A stretch of DNA of 64,000 nucleotides from Ignavibacteriales bacterium (GTDB lineage: Bacteria > Bacteroidota > Ignavibacteria > Tepidaquicellales > Tepidaquicellaceae): NCBI GenBank assembly GCA_020635255.1, contig JACKAC010000002.1:372001-436000 (forward strand), written 5' to 3'. Positions within the stretch are counted from its first letter, which is position 1. Every line of letters begins with the position of its first letter. Below, in pieces: positions 41,608 through 51,777 of this stretch. The position numbers and the translations under genes are program-made. Under the pieces are notes generated by a model. That model worked only from the letters and a program-made list of their open reading frames with translations. It ran no database searches and was not told the origin of the DNA.

Positions 41608-42756
41608 TTATCTATTTATAATTCTGTAAATTTTGTCGTCGCCTTTATCGGGATTTCCTCTGCCATCCTGATTGCTTGTTCCAAAGTATATATAGCCGTC
41701 AGGTCCCTGTACGACATCTCTAATCCTACCAAAATTAACTCCGTCTATTTTCTCAAAGCTTTGTATTTTCTTAGGATCGTTTGGATCGATCACAACACGC
41801 ATTATTCCTTTGCCCCTAAGACATCCGAATAGAAAATTATTTTTGAAGGGTAAAGCATCCCCCGAATAAAACATAGCAGAGGAGGGGGCTTCAGCTGGTG
41901 TAAAGACAAGAAGGGGAGATACCATTCCTTCTTTAGTGTTTTCGTGCGACACTATAGGCCAGCCGTAGTTACCGCCTTTTACTATTATATTAACTTCATC
42001 ACCGCCGCCAGGACCATCAAAACCGGATGGACCATGTTCAGTTTCATATAGAATGTCGGTACCGGGGTACCATGCAATTCCCTGTGGATTACGATGTCCA
42101 TAGCTCCATACTGGTGTACCGGGAAACGGATTATCATTGGGGATAGAGCCGTCGTCGTTTACTCTAAGTATCTTTCCATATAGATTATCGAGTTCCTGTG
42201 CTAAGTGTCTCTCACCGGCATCTCCCGTAGTGATATAGAGTTTTCCGTCGGGTCCGAACTTTATTCTGCATCCGGCATGGTATTGTTTGGCAGGGAGACC
42301 GTCTATTATTATCTTTTCATCGGAAATGCGGTTTCCTTCATCTTTGTAGCGTACCACTTTAACGGTCATACCGTCAGCGCCATCATAGGCATAGCTAAGG
42401 TAGATATATTTATTGTTTGCGTAATCGGGATGCAGTGTGAGCCCCATGAGTCCTTCTTCACCGGTAGATACCACATCCGGGAATGTCCTTAGCGGGTCGG
42501 GATCAAGCTCACCGTTTTCTATCACTCTTAGTCTGCCCGGACGCTCCGTTACGAGTATCCTTTCGGGAGAAGTAAAGACAATACTCCACGGAACTTCAAG
42601 TCCCTCCACAAAAGGTTCTATCCGGTAATCTCCCGGAGAATGACTAATGTTTTCGGTACGAGTAGAGGAGGTACGGTTGTCCTCCTGTTTATTGGAACAC
42701 GAAATGAGATTTACAGTTACGAGCAGATATATAAATATTGACGCGATCACTTTCAT
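41608..42756 (-). CDS. PQQ-dependent aldose sugar dehydrogenase-like lipoprotein
   Basis: This 382-residue protein is exported and lipid-anchored (lipobox LISC at about residues 17-20). It has the six-bladed propeller of soluble glucose dehydrogenase/YliI: PWSIVFTSPERILVTERPG, GLMGLTLHPDY, KFGPDGKLYITTGDAGERH, YGHRNPQGIAW, ETEHGPSGFDGPGGGDEVN and NYGWP, which are the PQQ- and calcium-binding loops. It would oxidise aldose sugars in the periplasm with PQQ. No pqq genes are seen here, so cofactor supply is unknown. Confidence 0.9.
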   Translation of the reverse strand: MKVIASIFIYLLVTVNLISCSNKQEDNRTSSTRTENISHSPGDYRIEPFVEGLEVPWSIVFTSPERILVTERPGRLRVIENGELDPDPLRTFPDVVSTGEEGLMGLTLHPDYANNKYIYLSYAYDGADGMTVKVVRYKDEGNRISDEKIIIDGLPAKQYHAGCRIKFGPDGKLYITTGDAGERHLAQELDNLYGKILRVNDDGSIPNDNPFPGTPVWSYGHRNPQGIAWYPGTDILYETEHGPSGFDGPGGGDEVNIIVKGGNYGWPIVSHENTKEGMVSPLLVFTPAEAPSSAMFYSGDALPFKNNFLFGCLRGKGIMRVVIDPNDPKKIQSFEKIDGVNFGRIRDVVQGPDGYIYFGTSNQDGRGNPDKGDDKIYRIINR

Positions 42757-42797
42757 TTTTCCTTTTTACTAAATAACGTAAATGTGGCTTCAAAAGT

Positions 42798-44075
42798 TTA
42801 AGCCTTATGTATAACTTTTCCTTTTTTTATAACATATTCAATCATATTGACTCCGAAGTGATATACCAGTTCTTTATAGTCTTTCATATCGAATACAAGT
42901 ACATCAGCCTGCTTGCCAACTTCGATACTGCCCACAGTATCCTGCTTGTACACAGCGCAGGCGCCGTTATATGTGACGGCATTAATTATTTCTTCCACAC
43001 TCAACTTTAGCTTGGACGAGGCAAGCGACATTATAAACTGCAGATTTTCCGTCATACAGCTACCCGGATTAAAATCGGTAGCGAGCGCGACAGGTACTTT
43101 GTTTTCTATCATTTCCCGGGCAGGCGGATACGATATATCGAGGAAATATGACACACCCGGGAGCATCGTTGCCATCATGTAGTTTTGCTTTCCGGAGTTA
43201 TATTCAGAAAGAGCTTTTATATCCTCTGTATTTGTTACCTCAAGATGATCTACGGATATTGCAGACTGCTTGATAGCGGCTGGTATTCCGCCGATAGAGT
43301 TAAACTGGTCAGTATGGAGTTTTGGTACAAGACCGAACCTTTTTCCGGAATCCAGTATTTCCTCTGTTTCTTTTCTATTGAAGTAACCCTTCTCACAGAA
43401 AACATCTATAAATACAGCGAGCTGACGCCGGGCTATTTCCGGGATCATTTTGTAAAGAACCAGCTGAAGATACTCTTCTTTACCAACCTCCGGGGGAACG
43501 GCATGCGCTCCGAGAAAGGTCGGTATAATATCGAGCGAATATTTATTTTTCTTTGCAAGCTCATTAATGACGTTTAACAACTTTAGTTCGTTAGAAAAAT
43601 CGAGCCCGTATCCGGATTTGGCTTCAAGAGTGGTGGTACCGTACCTTACAAAATTGTAAAGCCGTTTTTCGGCAAGCTCCAAGAGTGTGGCTTTAGATGC
43701 ACGCCGTACGGCTCTAACAGTGCTTAGAATTCCTCCGCCCTTAGCGGCTATCTGCTGATATGTAGCGCCTTTTATCCGCTCTTCATATTCATTTTCTCTT
43801 TCTCCGGCGAATACCATATGGGTATGTGAATCCACAAATCCCGGCATAACGGTTTTATTCTTGCAATCTATTTCATCGTAATTCTTAATGTCACTCTGGC
43901 GAAGATATGCAGACAGTTCTTTAGAACCGCCAATAAATTCTATGCGCTTATTGTTTAGAAATAAGTTTGTGTTCTTTTCCGGTGACACATCGGAAAGCGA
44001 TTTTCCCTTTTTAGGAAAGGGGGTTTTTGCCCGGCACGTAACCAGCCGGGTGACGTCTTTTAGAAGAAGAGGCAT
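42798..44075 (-). CDS. hutI: Imidazolonepropionase
   Basis: This 425-residue amidohydrolase opens the imidazolone ring to N-formimino-glutamate in histidine degradation. The metal motif is PGFVDSHTHMVFAGERENEYEERIKG, with GGGILSTVRAVR, the FLGAHAVPPE segment, the metal His and acid of KLHTDQFNSIGG, SVDHLEVT and ATDFNPGSC. The protein has the expected length. No hutH or hutU is nearby; its neighbours are a peptide transporter ATPase and a sugar dehydrogenase. Confidence 0.94.
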   Translation of the reverse strand: MPLLLKDVTRLVTCRAKTPFPKKGKSLSDVSPEKNTNLFLNNKRIEFIGGSKELSAYLRQSDIKNYDEIDCKNKTVMPGFVDSHTHMVFAGERENEYEERIKGATYQQIAAKGGGILSTVRAVRRASKATLLELAEKRLYNFVRYGTTTLEAKSGYGLDFSNELKLLNVINELAKKNKYSLDIIPTFLGAHAVPPEVGKEEYLQLVLYKMIPEIARRQLAVFIDVFCEKGYFNRKETEEILDSGKRFGLVPKLHTDQFNSIGGIPAAIKQSAISVDHLEVTNTEDIKALSEYNSGKQNYMMATMLPGVSYFLDISYPPAREMIENKVPVALATDFNPGSCMTENLQFIMSLASSKLKLSVEEIINAVTYNGACAVYKQDTVGSIEVGKQADVLVFDMKDYKELVYHFGVNMIEYVIKKGKVIHKA

Positions 44076-44090
44076 AATATGTATCGGGTT

Positions 44091-45104
44091 TTATGCAGTC
44101 AGCTCGGGCTGAAGCAGTATTTCTTTATGGGCAGCTACCTCGTCCAATCTCCAGCAGGCGGCAGTGTGACCGTCTCCGACCTTTTCGAGCGGAGGCTGTT
44201 CATGCCAGCATTTTTCGATCGCGAACTTGCACCTGGTACAGAAGTGACACCCCTCCGGGTATGTAGTTGGCGCAGGTACATTGCCCTCAATTGTTGTTAG
44301 TTTTTCTTTCCTGTTTTTTGCTTTAGGAATAGAATTTAGGAGCCCGATAGTGTAAGGATGTTTAGGATCTTTGAATATTGCCTTTACTGGTCCGTATTCA
44401 ACAACCTTTGATGCGTACATAACACAAACTTTATTTGAGACTTCGGCAATCACACCGAGATCGTGAGTGATCATAATAACGCCCATGCCAAGTTCTTTTT
44501 GAAGCTTATTGATGAGCTCGAGTATCTGCGCCTGTACGGTAACGTCCAGCGCAGTTGTAGGTTCGTCAGCAATAAGTATTTCCGGGTTACATGCGAGAGC
44601 GATAGCGATCATGACACGTTGTCTCATTCCTCCCGATAGCTGGTGCGGGTATTCACGGTAACGCTGTTCCGGCGCCGGTATCCCGACAAGCTTTAGCATT
44701 TCTATGGCTTTTTCCTTTGCCTGTTTTTTATCAAGCTTTTGGTGAAGTATGAGCACCTCCTCTATCTGGTCACCGCATGTAAATACAGGATTTAGCGAAG
44801 TCATGGGTTCCTGGAATATCATCCCGATGTCATTTCCCCTGATCTTTCTCATTTCCTTTTCGGGGAGTGTAACGAGGTTCTTTCCTTTGAAAAGTATCTC
44901 ACCGCCGGCAATTTTTCCCGGAGGTTCTGGTATAAGGCGCATTATAGAGAGCGCGGAAACGCTCTTTCCGCAGCCGGATTCGCCAACAATACCCAGGGTT
45001 TCGCCCATATCTAAATCATAGCTTACATCATCCACTGCCTTTGCTATGCCGTCATCGGTATAAAAGAATGTCTGGAGGTTTTTTACTTCGAGGAGTTTAG
45101 CCAT
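44091..45104 (-). CDS. Oligopeptide/dipeptide ABC transporter ATP-binding protein
   Basis: This 337-residue ATPase of the OppD/DppD type has Walker A GESGCGKSVSALSIM, signature LSGGMRQRVMIA, Walker B ILIADEPTTALDV and the C-terminal oligopeptide extension with a Cys-rich CHFCTRCKFAIEKC (iron-sulfur-like) motif. It should energise dipeptide or oligopeptide uptake; permease and substrate-binding genes are not in this window. It is the first gene of the operon with hutI, 15 bp upstream of that gene. Confidence 0.93.
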   Translation of the reverse strand: MAKLLEVKNLQTFFYTDDGIAKAVDDVSYDLDMGETLGIVGESGCGKSVSALSIMRLIPEPPGKIAGGEILFKGKNLVTLPEKEMRKIRGNDIGMIFQEPMTSLNPVFTCGDQIEEVLILHQKLDKKQAKEKAIEMLKLVGIPAPEQRYREYPHQLSGGMRQRVMIAIALACNPEILIADEPTTALDVTVQAQILELINKLQKELGMGVIMITHDLGVIAEVSNKVCVMYASKVVEYGPVKAIFKDPKHPYTIGLLNSIPKAKNRKEKLTTIEGNVPAPTTYPEGCHFCTRCKFAIEKCWHEQPPLEKVGDGHTAACWRLDEVAAHKEILLQPELTA

Positions 45105-45286
45105 TATTATTCATGTATTTTAGCTCAAAAGTTAAACTAATTATGTCTATGATTCAAGTAAGTTTTAAACATATTTTATTAAAAATCGTAGTTATTTATA
45201 AATTGAGAAATATAACTATATTTTTAATTCGTTTTAAATAGCTTATTATTTAAAAGAGACAAATCTAACGAAAATCCTGAAAAAAG

Positions 45287-46450
45287 ATGAAAATTGGAAT
45301 TACTTGCTATCCTACCTATGGCGGAAGCGGTGTTGTGGCTACGGAATTGGGAAAAGCGCTTGCTTTGAGGGGACATGAAGTCCACTTTATATCGTATGCA
45401 ATACCTACCCGCCTCACGGCTTTTGTGGATAATATTTTTTATCATGAGGTGGAGATGTACAGCTATCCGCTTTTTGAATTTCCTCTATATAGCCTGGCGC
45501 TCACCAGTAAAATGGTCGAAGTAGCTAAAATAAATGAGTTGGATCTAATACATGCCCACTATGCAATACCGCATGCGACGAGCGCGTTCCTCGCGAGAGA
45601 GATACTCAAAGCCGAAAAGATGAGCGAAAAGGAATTAAAAGTAATAACTACTCTCCACGGTACGGACATTACGCTGATCGGGTTGGAGCCGAGTTTTCTG
45701 CCGACGATGAAATTCAGCATAGAGCAGTCAGATGGTGTAACAGCGGTTTCTAATTTTTTGAGAGATAAGACTAAATCCAATTACCAGATCGAGAAGGATA
45801 TCGAAGTGATCCCTAACTTTATAGATACAGAGAAATACAGGAGGCTGAATAACGAGCACACGAAATGCTTTAAGGAGAAATTTGCGCCGGATGGAGAAAA
45901 GATATTAATACATATATCAAATTTTCGCGCGCTGAAGAGAGTACAGGATGTTATAAAGATATTCGCAGCGGTGAATGAAGAAGTACCGTCGAAACTTTTA
46001 CTTGTTGGTGATGGTCCGGATAGGAGTGAGTGCGAGAGGCTAGCGACGGATCTGGGCGTATTCGAAAGGGTGAAATTTATGGGAAAGCAGGATATATTAG
46101 TAGAGCTACTTTCTATATCGGACTTATTTATTATGCCTTCGCAATCGGAGAGCTTTGGTCTCTCGGCACTGGAGGCGATGAGTTGCAGCGTACCGGTAGT
46201 ATCGACCAGTATAGGAGGTTTACCTGAACTTAATGTTCACGGTGAGACGGGGTATATAGCAGAGATCGGTGACGTGGAAAGGATGTCAAAGTATGCGATC
46301 GAGCTTCTCACTAATACTAAGAAGTATGATTATTTTAGCAAGAAAGCTCGTGAGAGGGCATTGAAGTTTAAAGAGGATAATATAGTACCTCTGTATGAAG
46401 AATTTTACGAAAAAGTATTAACCGAAAATAAAAAAGAGCAGGTTATTTAG
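45287..46450 (+). CDS. bshA: N-acetyl-alpha-D-glucosaminyl L-malate synthase
   Basis: This 387-residue GT4 enzyme joins UDP-GlcNAc and L-malate, the first step of bacillithiol synthesis, the low-molecular-weight thiol of many Firmicutes and Bacteroidetes. The N-terminus MKIGITCYPTYGGSGVVATELG is characteristic of BshA. The C-terminal part has LLVGDGPDRSECERLA and ESFGLSALEAMSC with GLPELNVHGETGY. The gene stands alone with a bidirectional terminator after it. A PIG-L deacetylase gene close by may be the second step, though that is not certain. Confidence 0.93.
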   Translation: MKIGITCYPTYGGSGVVATELGKALALRGHEVHFISYAIPTRLTAFVDNIFYHEVEMYSYPLFEFPLYSLALTSKMVEVAKINELDLIHAHYAIPHATSAFLAREILKAEKMSEKELKVITTLHGTDITLIGLEPSFLPTMKFSIEQSDGVTAVSNFLRDKTKSNYQIEKDIEVIPNFIDTEKYRRLNNEHTKCFKEKFAPDGEKILIHISNFRALKRVQDVIKIFAAVNEEVPSKLLLVGDGPDRSECERLATDLGVFERVKFMGKQDILVELLSISDLFIMPSQSESFGLSALEAMSCSVPVVSTSIGGLPELNVHGETGYIAEIGDVERMSKYAIELLTNTKKYDYFSKKARERALKFKEDNIVPLYEEFYEKVLTENKKEQVI

Positions 46451-46462
46451 CCTGCTCTTTTT
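46432..46462. terminator. Bidirectional terminator overlapping the bshA stop
   Basis: AAAGAGCAGG (46434-46443) and CCTGCTCTTT form a stem around the loop TTATTTAG, which contains the bshA TAG. A and T runs lie on both sides, so it can also end the convergent protease gene transcript. Confidence 0.88.
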
Positions 46463-46484
46463 GTATGCAATAAAATCTATTCTT

Positions 46485-48203
46485 TTATTTTACTAACAGC
46501 ATTTTCTTTGTTTGAGTAAATCCTTCCGCTCTGAGAGTATAGAAATAAACCCCGCTCGAGAGCCTGCTCGCATCAAAATTAGCCGTATATAATCCGGGAT
46601 ACAGATGAGTATTAACAAGCTGAGCTACCTCTCTGCCTGTTATGTCATATATCTTTAGCGAAACGAAGCCTTTTACCGGGATAGAGAATTCTATATTTGT
46701 AGCCGGGTTAAACGGATTAGGATAGTTTTGTGAAAGTTTATATGATTCCGGAGTAACGTTATTATTGACAGTAACGGCTGTAATTGTACTTGCAGCGAGT
46801 ACTGATTTATAAAGATTAAGTCTACCTTTGGATAGTATGTTGCTCAAAGATGCAAGAGAATCAACATTTTCCATCATCATCATTTTCATCAATGCGGCAA
46901 CAGAATCGGGATCAGTTTTTGATAACGCAATAAGTGACGGATCTGCGGCGGCGTACATCAGCCCTACTGCTCCGCAAACGTGAGGAGTAGCCATCGAAGT
47001 ACCGGTGCTTGTCCCGTAATTGCTTGCTGATGTAGTGGAAAGTATTGTAGTACCCGGTGCGCCAATATCCATATTAATAGGTCCGTAACCCGCACCGCTA
47101 TTTCTCTGGTCTGTTCTGGTCGTATTGGTAACGGCTATCATGTAATAACTGGGGCATGTAGTCGGTACATCGCCCTGGACATCGATGTCGATGCCTAGGT
47201 TTGGACCGGCTCCGGCACTAAGGATACCCTCTGCGCCAAGCGAATCATAATATGCACACCAGAGAGGAAAATTAGCAGGCTGGCCAAAGTCGACACCGAA
47301 GGATGAATTTGTTGAAACAACATATGCACCCTTTTGACCATTGGTTTGATTGTATAGTTGTCTTTGTCTTTGTACATATCTATATGCTTTCAGTACGACA
47401 GATTCAGTTCCGGAAGAACCCTGTACTGCCATTACTTTTACATTCCAGTTTACACCGGTGACCCCAAGGGTATTATTACCTTTTGCACCAACTGTACCGC
47501 TAACGTGAGTTCCGTGTGTACCACTTGCAGTAACGTTACCGTTGTCATTGTATGCATTCCATCCGTTAATATCATCCACGTATCCGTTAGAGTCGTCATC
47601 GATGCTATTACCCGGGATCTCACCCCAGTTTTTCCAGAAGCTAACGTCTGCATGATTTAAATAGAAACCGCCGTCTATGACAGCACAAACGATAGTGTCT
47701 CCATCGGCAGTCACACCGCCTGTTGTTATATCCCACGCTTCGGGAGCATCTATATCAGCATCTACAGTTCCGCCGGACTGACCGGTATTGTGCATATCCC
47801 ACATTTCGTTGAATCTCGTATCATCCGGGAATGTCTGACGCTCTTTTACATAATGATTGAACTGCGCAATCTCCACGTCAGGACTTTCAACCATTGATAT
47901 AAGAGCATCGACCGATTCCGATCTAGTTTTGTCAAACTGCACTAACCATAAGTTATATTCTTCAATAACCGGCTCTTTTACCGTTAAGCCGATATTGTCG
48001 TGTTTGCTTATAAATTCGTTTACATCAACGTTCTTTTTAAGCATCACTAACATTTCCCCTTCAACATAATTTTTATCTCTATAGAAGTGAAGGTAGTTGC
48101 TCTCGCTGTTAGTTGGTCCGGATAGCGCTATCACTAAAACAACCACAACAATTACAAACATACCCGTTAGAGACAGATATTTCCCCTTGTAAGAATTTTT
48201 CAT
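46485..48203 (-). CDS. Subtilisin-like (S8) protease with T9SS sorting domain (copy A)
   Basis: This 572-residue secreted protein has an N-terminal hydrophobic signal segment, a propeptide, then an S8 peptidase domain with D177 (AVIDGGF), H230 (HGTHVSG) and S403 (GTSMATPHV). An oxyanion-type Asn lies in SAGAGPNLG. A calcium-type loop DDDSNGYVDDINGW is present. The last 80 residues are a T9SS sorting domain (NYPNPFNPAT, SGVYFYTLRAEGF, ending KKMLLVK). It is probably a surface-bound or released protease. The paralogue at 50059-51777 has the same length and layout. Confidence 0.92.
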   Translation of the reverse strand: MKNSYKGKYLSLTGMFVIVVVVLVIALSGPTNSESNYLHFYRDKNYVEGEMLVMLKKNVDVNEFISKHDNIGLTVKEPVIEEYNLWLVQFDKTRSESVDALISMVESPDVEIAQFNHYVKERQTFPDDTRFNEMWDMHNTGQSGGTVDADIDAPEAWDITTGGVTADGDTIVCAVIDGGFYLNHADVSFWKNWGEIPGNSIDDDSNGYVDDINGWNAYNDNGNVTASGTHGTHVSGTVGAKGNNTLGVTGVNWNVKVMAVQGSSGTESVVLKAYRYVQRQRQLYNQTNGQKGAYVVSTNSSFGVDFGQPANFPLWCAYYDSLGAEGILSAGAGPNLGIDIDVQGDVPTTCPSYYMIAVTNTTRTDQRNSGAGYGPINMDIGAPGTTILSTTSASNYGTSTGTSMATPHVCGAVGLMYAAADPSLIALSKTDPDSVAALMKMMMMENVDSLASLSNILSKGRLNLYKSVLAASTITAVTVNNNVTPESYKLSQNYPNPFNPATNIEFSIPVKGFVSLKIYDITGREVAQLVNTHLYPGLYTANFDASRLSSGVYFYTLRAEGFTQTKKMLLVK

Positions 48204-48290
48204 GATAAATATTAATAGTTTATAAAATCAGTAATAATTAAGATAAAATCGTATTGTAAAAGATACAATGTTTAATTTTAAGGGCAGGTA

Positions 48291-49952
48291 TTACTTTAAT
48301 AAAATCATCTTTTTAACACTGGTAAGGTTTTCCGTCTGGAGTGTGTAGAAGTAGATTCCGCTGGAGAGTGAACTGCCATCGAAGATTACTTTGTATGTTC
48401 CTGTATTTTTGAAGGAGTTTTCTAATACTGCTATCTCACGCCCGGTTATATCATATATCTTTATGCTTACCGTTCCCGGTTTTGGAATGTGATATTCGAT
48501 TGTTGTCTCAGGGTTAAATGGGTTAGGGTAGTTTTGGGCAAGATAAAACTGTTTATTTTCCTGCTCATATCCCGTAATACCTGTCGAGAGGTCTTCAATG
48601 CAAAGATGCCACGCTTCGAGTACACCTGTGTCACCGCCGAAGCCGTCTCTTATGAATAGTACCCAGTCACCATTGATATCAGTATTGAGGAACTTTGAAA
48701 GTGAATCCATACCAAACTTTGTCCCAGGCCTGAACTTTGGCGGAGACGTACACGGCGCCATAAGTGCGGTGATCGAGTCCATCCTGATCGTTCCATCATC
48801 AGCGATCTGAGTACCGATAAAATTGTCTCCACTGGATCCGAAAGAACTTCCAAAGGCATTCCCGGGGTTTAGCATTAATGTGTCTGCCAGTCCCTCATGA
48901 TAAAGAATCATAGTAAGGTCGCCAACCCAGGAGTGATAAACCGTATCGAGTACAATATTTAAATTTCCCGGTGTTCCCCTGTAATTATCTATTCTCAGGG
49001 TATCATACACTCCTCCAGGATTATTATCCGGAATGGATTTAGAAAGATTATTCCGATAATATGCGAGTGTGCAGTTATTTGCACTATCGTTCGTAAGGTC
49101 GTAGCAAACCACTCCAGCGCTTTGAAAATTAAGCAGAAGCTTATAGGTATTTCCGAATTTGAAAATATTTGCTCCCCCGGCAACACTGGTAGGATAGAGA
49201 TCGATACTATAAGAGGCAGTTAGTACTCCTGAAACAATGTTTATTCTATTCAGCGTATTGTTTCCCGTACCTCCTGCCTGGTTCCACACCCAGAGCAATG
49301 CAGTGTCAGGTGTTGTGAGGCTGTCCCAGGCAAACCCGTATTTTCCGGATAATGTGGAAGGGATAATTCCTTTTATATTACCCAGGGTGTCATGACATAT
49401 AATATCGCCGGTAAAGTTGCTGTTCCAGAAACCTTTTCGATTCGGATCCCAGGCTATGGCACGGAATTGCCCTCCCGCGATAGTATATTCTGCTTTTACA
49501 TTCAAGTTTGAATCCATTTTATATAAAACATCGGCTGCTTTCCCTCCCCACAGAAATTCATTTCCGGATCCGTCTGTTCCTATAGTCATATCCCTTATTG
49601 CTCCGACATAGGGTGGAGAACTTATTGAATCAAGCGTACTCATAAGAGGTTCATTTTGTGGACCACTTCCTTGAAGGGTAAAGCACACATTAGCTTGATT
49701 CCAGGTATTGAGGTAATATTTGCCTTTAAAATATGCGGCTCCAACGGTACCAAAATTCAGACCGGGAATTTCAGCAAAATAAAAATTCCAGCTTATAGGG
49801 TATGGAAATATATCGGTGGAAGTTGTGATATCATCGGGGTGCGGGGCGATATCATATTTATAGGGATCATTATCCGGGTAAAAGTTATAGAAAAAGAAAA
49901 TAACTATGCCCAGTAATATAAAAAAAATAGATTGAGTAAATAATTTTCGCAT
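48291..49952 (-). CDS. Secreted protein with P-domain-like region and T9SS sorting domain
   Basis: This 553-residue exported protein has a signal segment (ILLGIVIFFFYNFYPD) and a long beta-rich part. Around residues 330-455 is a proprotein-convertase P-domain-like section (DTVYHSWVGDLTMILYHEG, NDINGDWVLFIRDGFGGDTG, EAWHLCIED). A T9SS C-terminal domain follows (NYPNPFNPET, SGIYFYTLQTENL, ending KKMILLK). P-domains usually follow protease domains. Here the protein itself has no obvious protease motif but sits between two S8 protease genes on the same strand, so it may assist or bind them. Confidence 0.82.
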   Translation of the reverse strand: MRKLFTQSIFFILLGIVIFFFYNFYPDNDPYKYDIAPHPDDITTSTDIFPYPISWNFYFAEIPGLNFGTVGAAYFKGKYYLNTWNQANVCFTLQGSGPQNEPLMSTLDSISSPPYVGAIRDMTIGTDGSGNEFLWGGKAADVLYKMDSNLNVKAEYTIAGGQFRAIAWDPNRKGFWNSNFTGDIICHDTLGNIKGIIPSTLSGKYGFAWDSLTTPDTALLWVWNQAGGTGNNTLNRINIVSGVLTASYSIDLYPTSVAGGANIFKFGNTYKLLLNFQSAGVVCYDLTNDSANNCTLAYYRNNLSKSIPDNNPGGVYDTLRIDNYRGTPGNLNIVLDTVYHSWVGDLTMILYHEGLADTLMLNPGNAFGSSFGSSGDNFIGTQIADDGTIRMDSITALMAPCTSPPKFRPGTKFGMDSLSKFLNTDINGDWVLFIRDGFGGDTGVLEAWHLCIEDLSTGITGYEQENKQFYLAQNYPNPFNPETTIEYHIPKPGTVSIKIYDITGREIAVLENSFKNTGTYKVIFDGSSLSSGIYFYTLQTENLTSVKKMILLK

Positions 49953-50058
49953 AATAGCAATGATAATTGCTTCATTGATGAAACAATGAAAATTATCGTT
50001 TTATTTACTTCAATCCTTAAATAATTTAAACTGGAAATTTGTAAAAAGAAATACCTTT

Positions 50059-51777
50059 TTACTTTAAGAGGACCATTTTTTTTACGTCAGAGAAGTATTT
50101 TGACTGGATACGATAGTAGTAGACGCCGGAAGGCAGGGAAGAAGCATCAAAATGTACGGTATATCTGCCTTTTGTTTGGAATGAGTTTACCAAAACACCT
50201 ACTTCCTGTCCGAGGATATTAAAGACAGATATTTTCACATTTACAGCGTCGAGAACATCATATACAATAGATGTACCCGGGTTAAATGGATTTGGGTAGT
50301 TTTGTTTAAGAGAATAAGCTGTGGGAATAAAGTTATCCGATCCCAAAGGACGTTCGACGCTTTTTAGTGTTTTATATAGATTGAGGCGCCCATCCGAAAC
50401 GATAAGTCCGTTCAATGAACCAAGCTGATCGGTTCCGCCAAGAATGAATTTTTTGAAAAGCAGTGCGAGTGAATCAGGATACTGATTACCATAATCTATG
50501 TATGTCTGATGAGCCGCGGCATACAGTAATCCTACTACACCTGTTACATGCGGTGCTGCGAGGGATGTTCCGACAGCATTACTGTATTGGTTTATATTAT
50601 ATGTAGAGAGTATCGATACACCCGGGGCACCGATATCGATGGTTGTTGGACCATAAGCGGAGCCTCCGTATAGTTCATCTGTACGGGTGGTACTGGTAAC
50701 CGTGATAAGATAATCACTTGAGCAGGCAGTTGGTACATCACCTGTGACGTCAACATTCGAGTGATTATTCATTGTTGCGGCTACGCTGATGATGCCCTCT
50801 CTTCCCATGAGGTTATACAGCTCACACCAGATAGGATGGTTCTCAGGCTGCTCAAAGTCCAGCCCAAAAGAGGAATTGGTTGCGACAACGTAGCATCCCT
50901 TTAGGCCGCCGGTTTGATTGTAAAGTTTTCTTTGATTTAAGACATAGGCATATGCTTTGAGGACAGATGCTTCATCGATATCCGGAAATGTACCTATTTC
51001 AATCGGCATTATGCTCACACGCCAATTAACGCCGGCAATGCCGTTATAGTTATTACCCTTAGCCCCGATCACACCGCAAACCCTGGTTCCATGATCCTGC
51101 GGAATTATTACACTGTTATTTTGTGCGGCGTTCCATCCGTCATAGTCATCAACATATCCATTCCCGTCATCATCGACATTATTACCCGGAATCTCATGAT
51201 CATTTTTCCAAAATGTGAGGTCACTATGCTGGAGAAAGAATCCGTCATCTATGACGGCAATTACGATCTCCTTTCCGTCCTTTGTAAATCCTCCGGTTGT
51301 TATATCCCATGCTTTGAGGGCTTTTATGTCGGCATTAGGTGTGCCACCGAGTTGTCCGGTATTACTTAAACCCCATTGCTCATCGAAGCGGGGATCGTCG
51401 GGAGAATTTTCGCGGAGGGATACTTTGTAATTAAACTGTGCCGTTAAGATGTTATTGTTATTGTCCATCAAGTTGCCAAGTATATCCTGTGGTGAATCTC
51501 CCTCGGGTGCGTGGTAATTAATCAACCACATGTTAAGTTCTCTTGAGATAGCTTCCTTTACGGTAAACGTAACCTCCGGATTATTTGACGTGATAGAGTT
51601 TACATCAGAATTTTTGCTTAGCAGGACAATGATCTCATTACTGACCATCTCGTTGGCGGTTGGTGAGGTGATGCTGTGCCCCGTACTTGTGCCTGAATCT
51701 GACAATAATAGTACAAGCGCAAATAGCGTCAATGAATAGAATGCCCAGCTTAGTATTTTTAATAATGTCTTTTTCAT
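50059..51777 (-). CDS. Subtilisin-like (S8) protease with T9SS sorting domain (copy B)
   Basis: This 572-residue paralogue of the protein at 46485-48203 has a signal peptide, a propeptide-like section, and S8 motifs with D177 (AVIDDGF), H229 (HGTRVCG) and S405 (GTSLAAPHV). The calcium-type loop DDDGNGYVDDYDGW is kept. The C-terminal T9SS domain reads NYPNPFNPGT, SGVYYYRIQSKYF, ending KKMVLLK. HGTRVCG and GTSLAAPH differ slightly from the usual HGTHVAG/GTSMAAPH, but the triad is intact. The pair and the P-domain-like gene between them form a secreted-proteolysis block. Confidence 0.92.
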   Translation of the reverse strand: MKKTLLKILSWAFYSLTLFALVLLLSDSGTSTGHSITSPTANEMVSNEIIVLLSKNSDVNSITSNNPEVTFTVKEAISRELNMWLINYHAPEGDSPQDILGNLMDNNNNILTAQFNYKVSLRENSPDDPRFDEQWGLSNTGQLGGTPNADIKALKAWDITTGGFTKDGKEIVIAVIDDGFFLQHSDLTFWKNDHEIPGNNVDDDGNGYVDDYDGWNAAQNNSVIIPQDHGTRVCGVIGAKGNNYNGIAGVNWRVSIMPIEIGTFPDIDEASVLKAYAYVLNQRKLYNQTGGLKGCYVVATNSSFGLDFEQPENHPIWCELYNLMGREGIISVAATMNNHSNVDVTGDVPTACSSDYLITVTSTTRTDELYGGSAYGPTTIDIGAPGVSILSTYNINQYSNAVGTSLAAPHVTGVVGLLYAAAHQTYIDYGNQYPDSLALLFKKFILGGTDQLGSLNGLIVSDGRLNLYKTLKSVERPLGSDNFIPTAYSLKQNYPNPFNPGTSIVYDVLDAVNVKISVFNILGQEVGVLVNSFQTKGRYTVHFDASSLPSGVYYYRIQSKYFSDVKKMVLLK

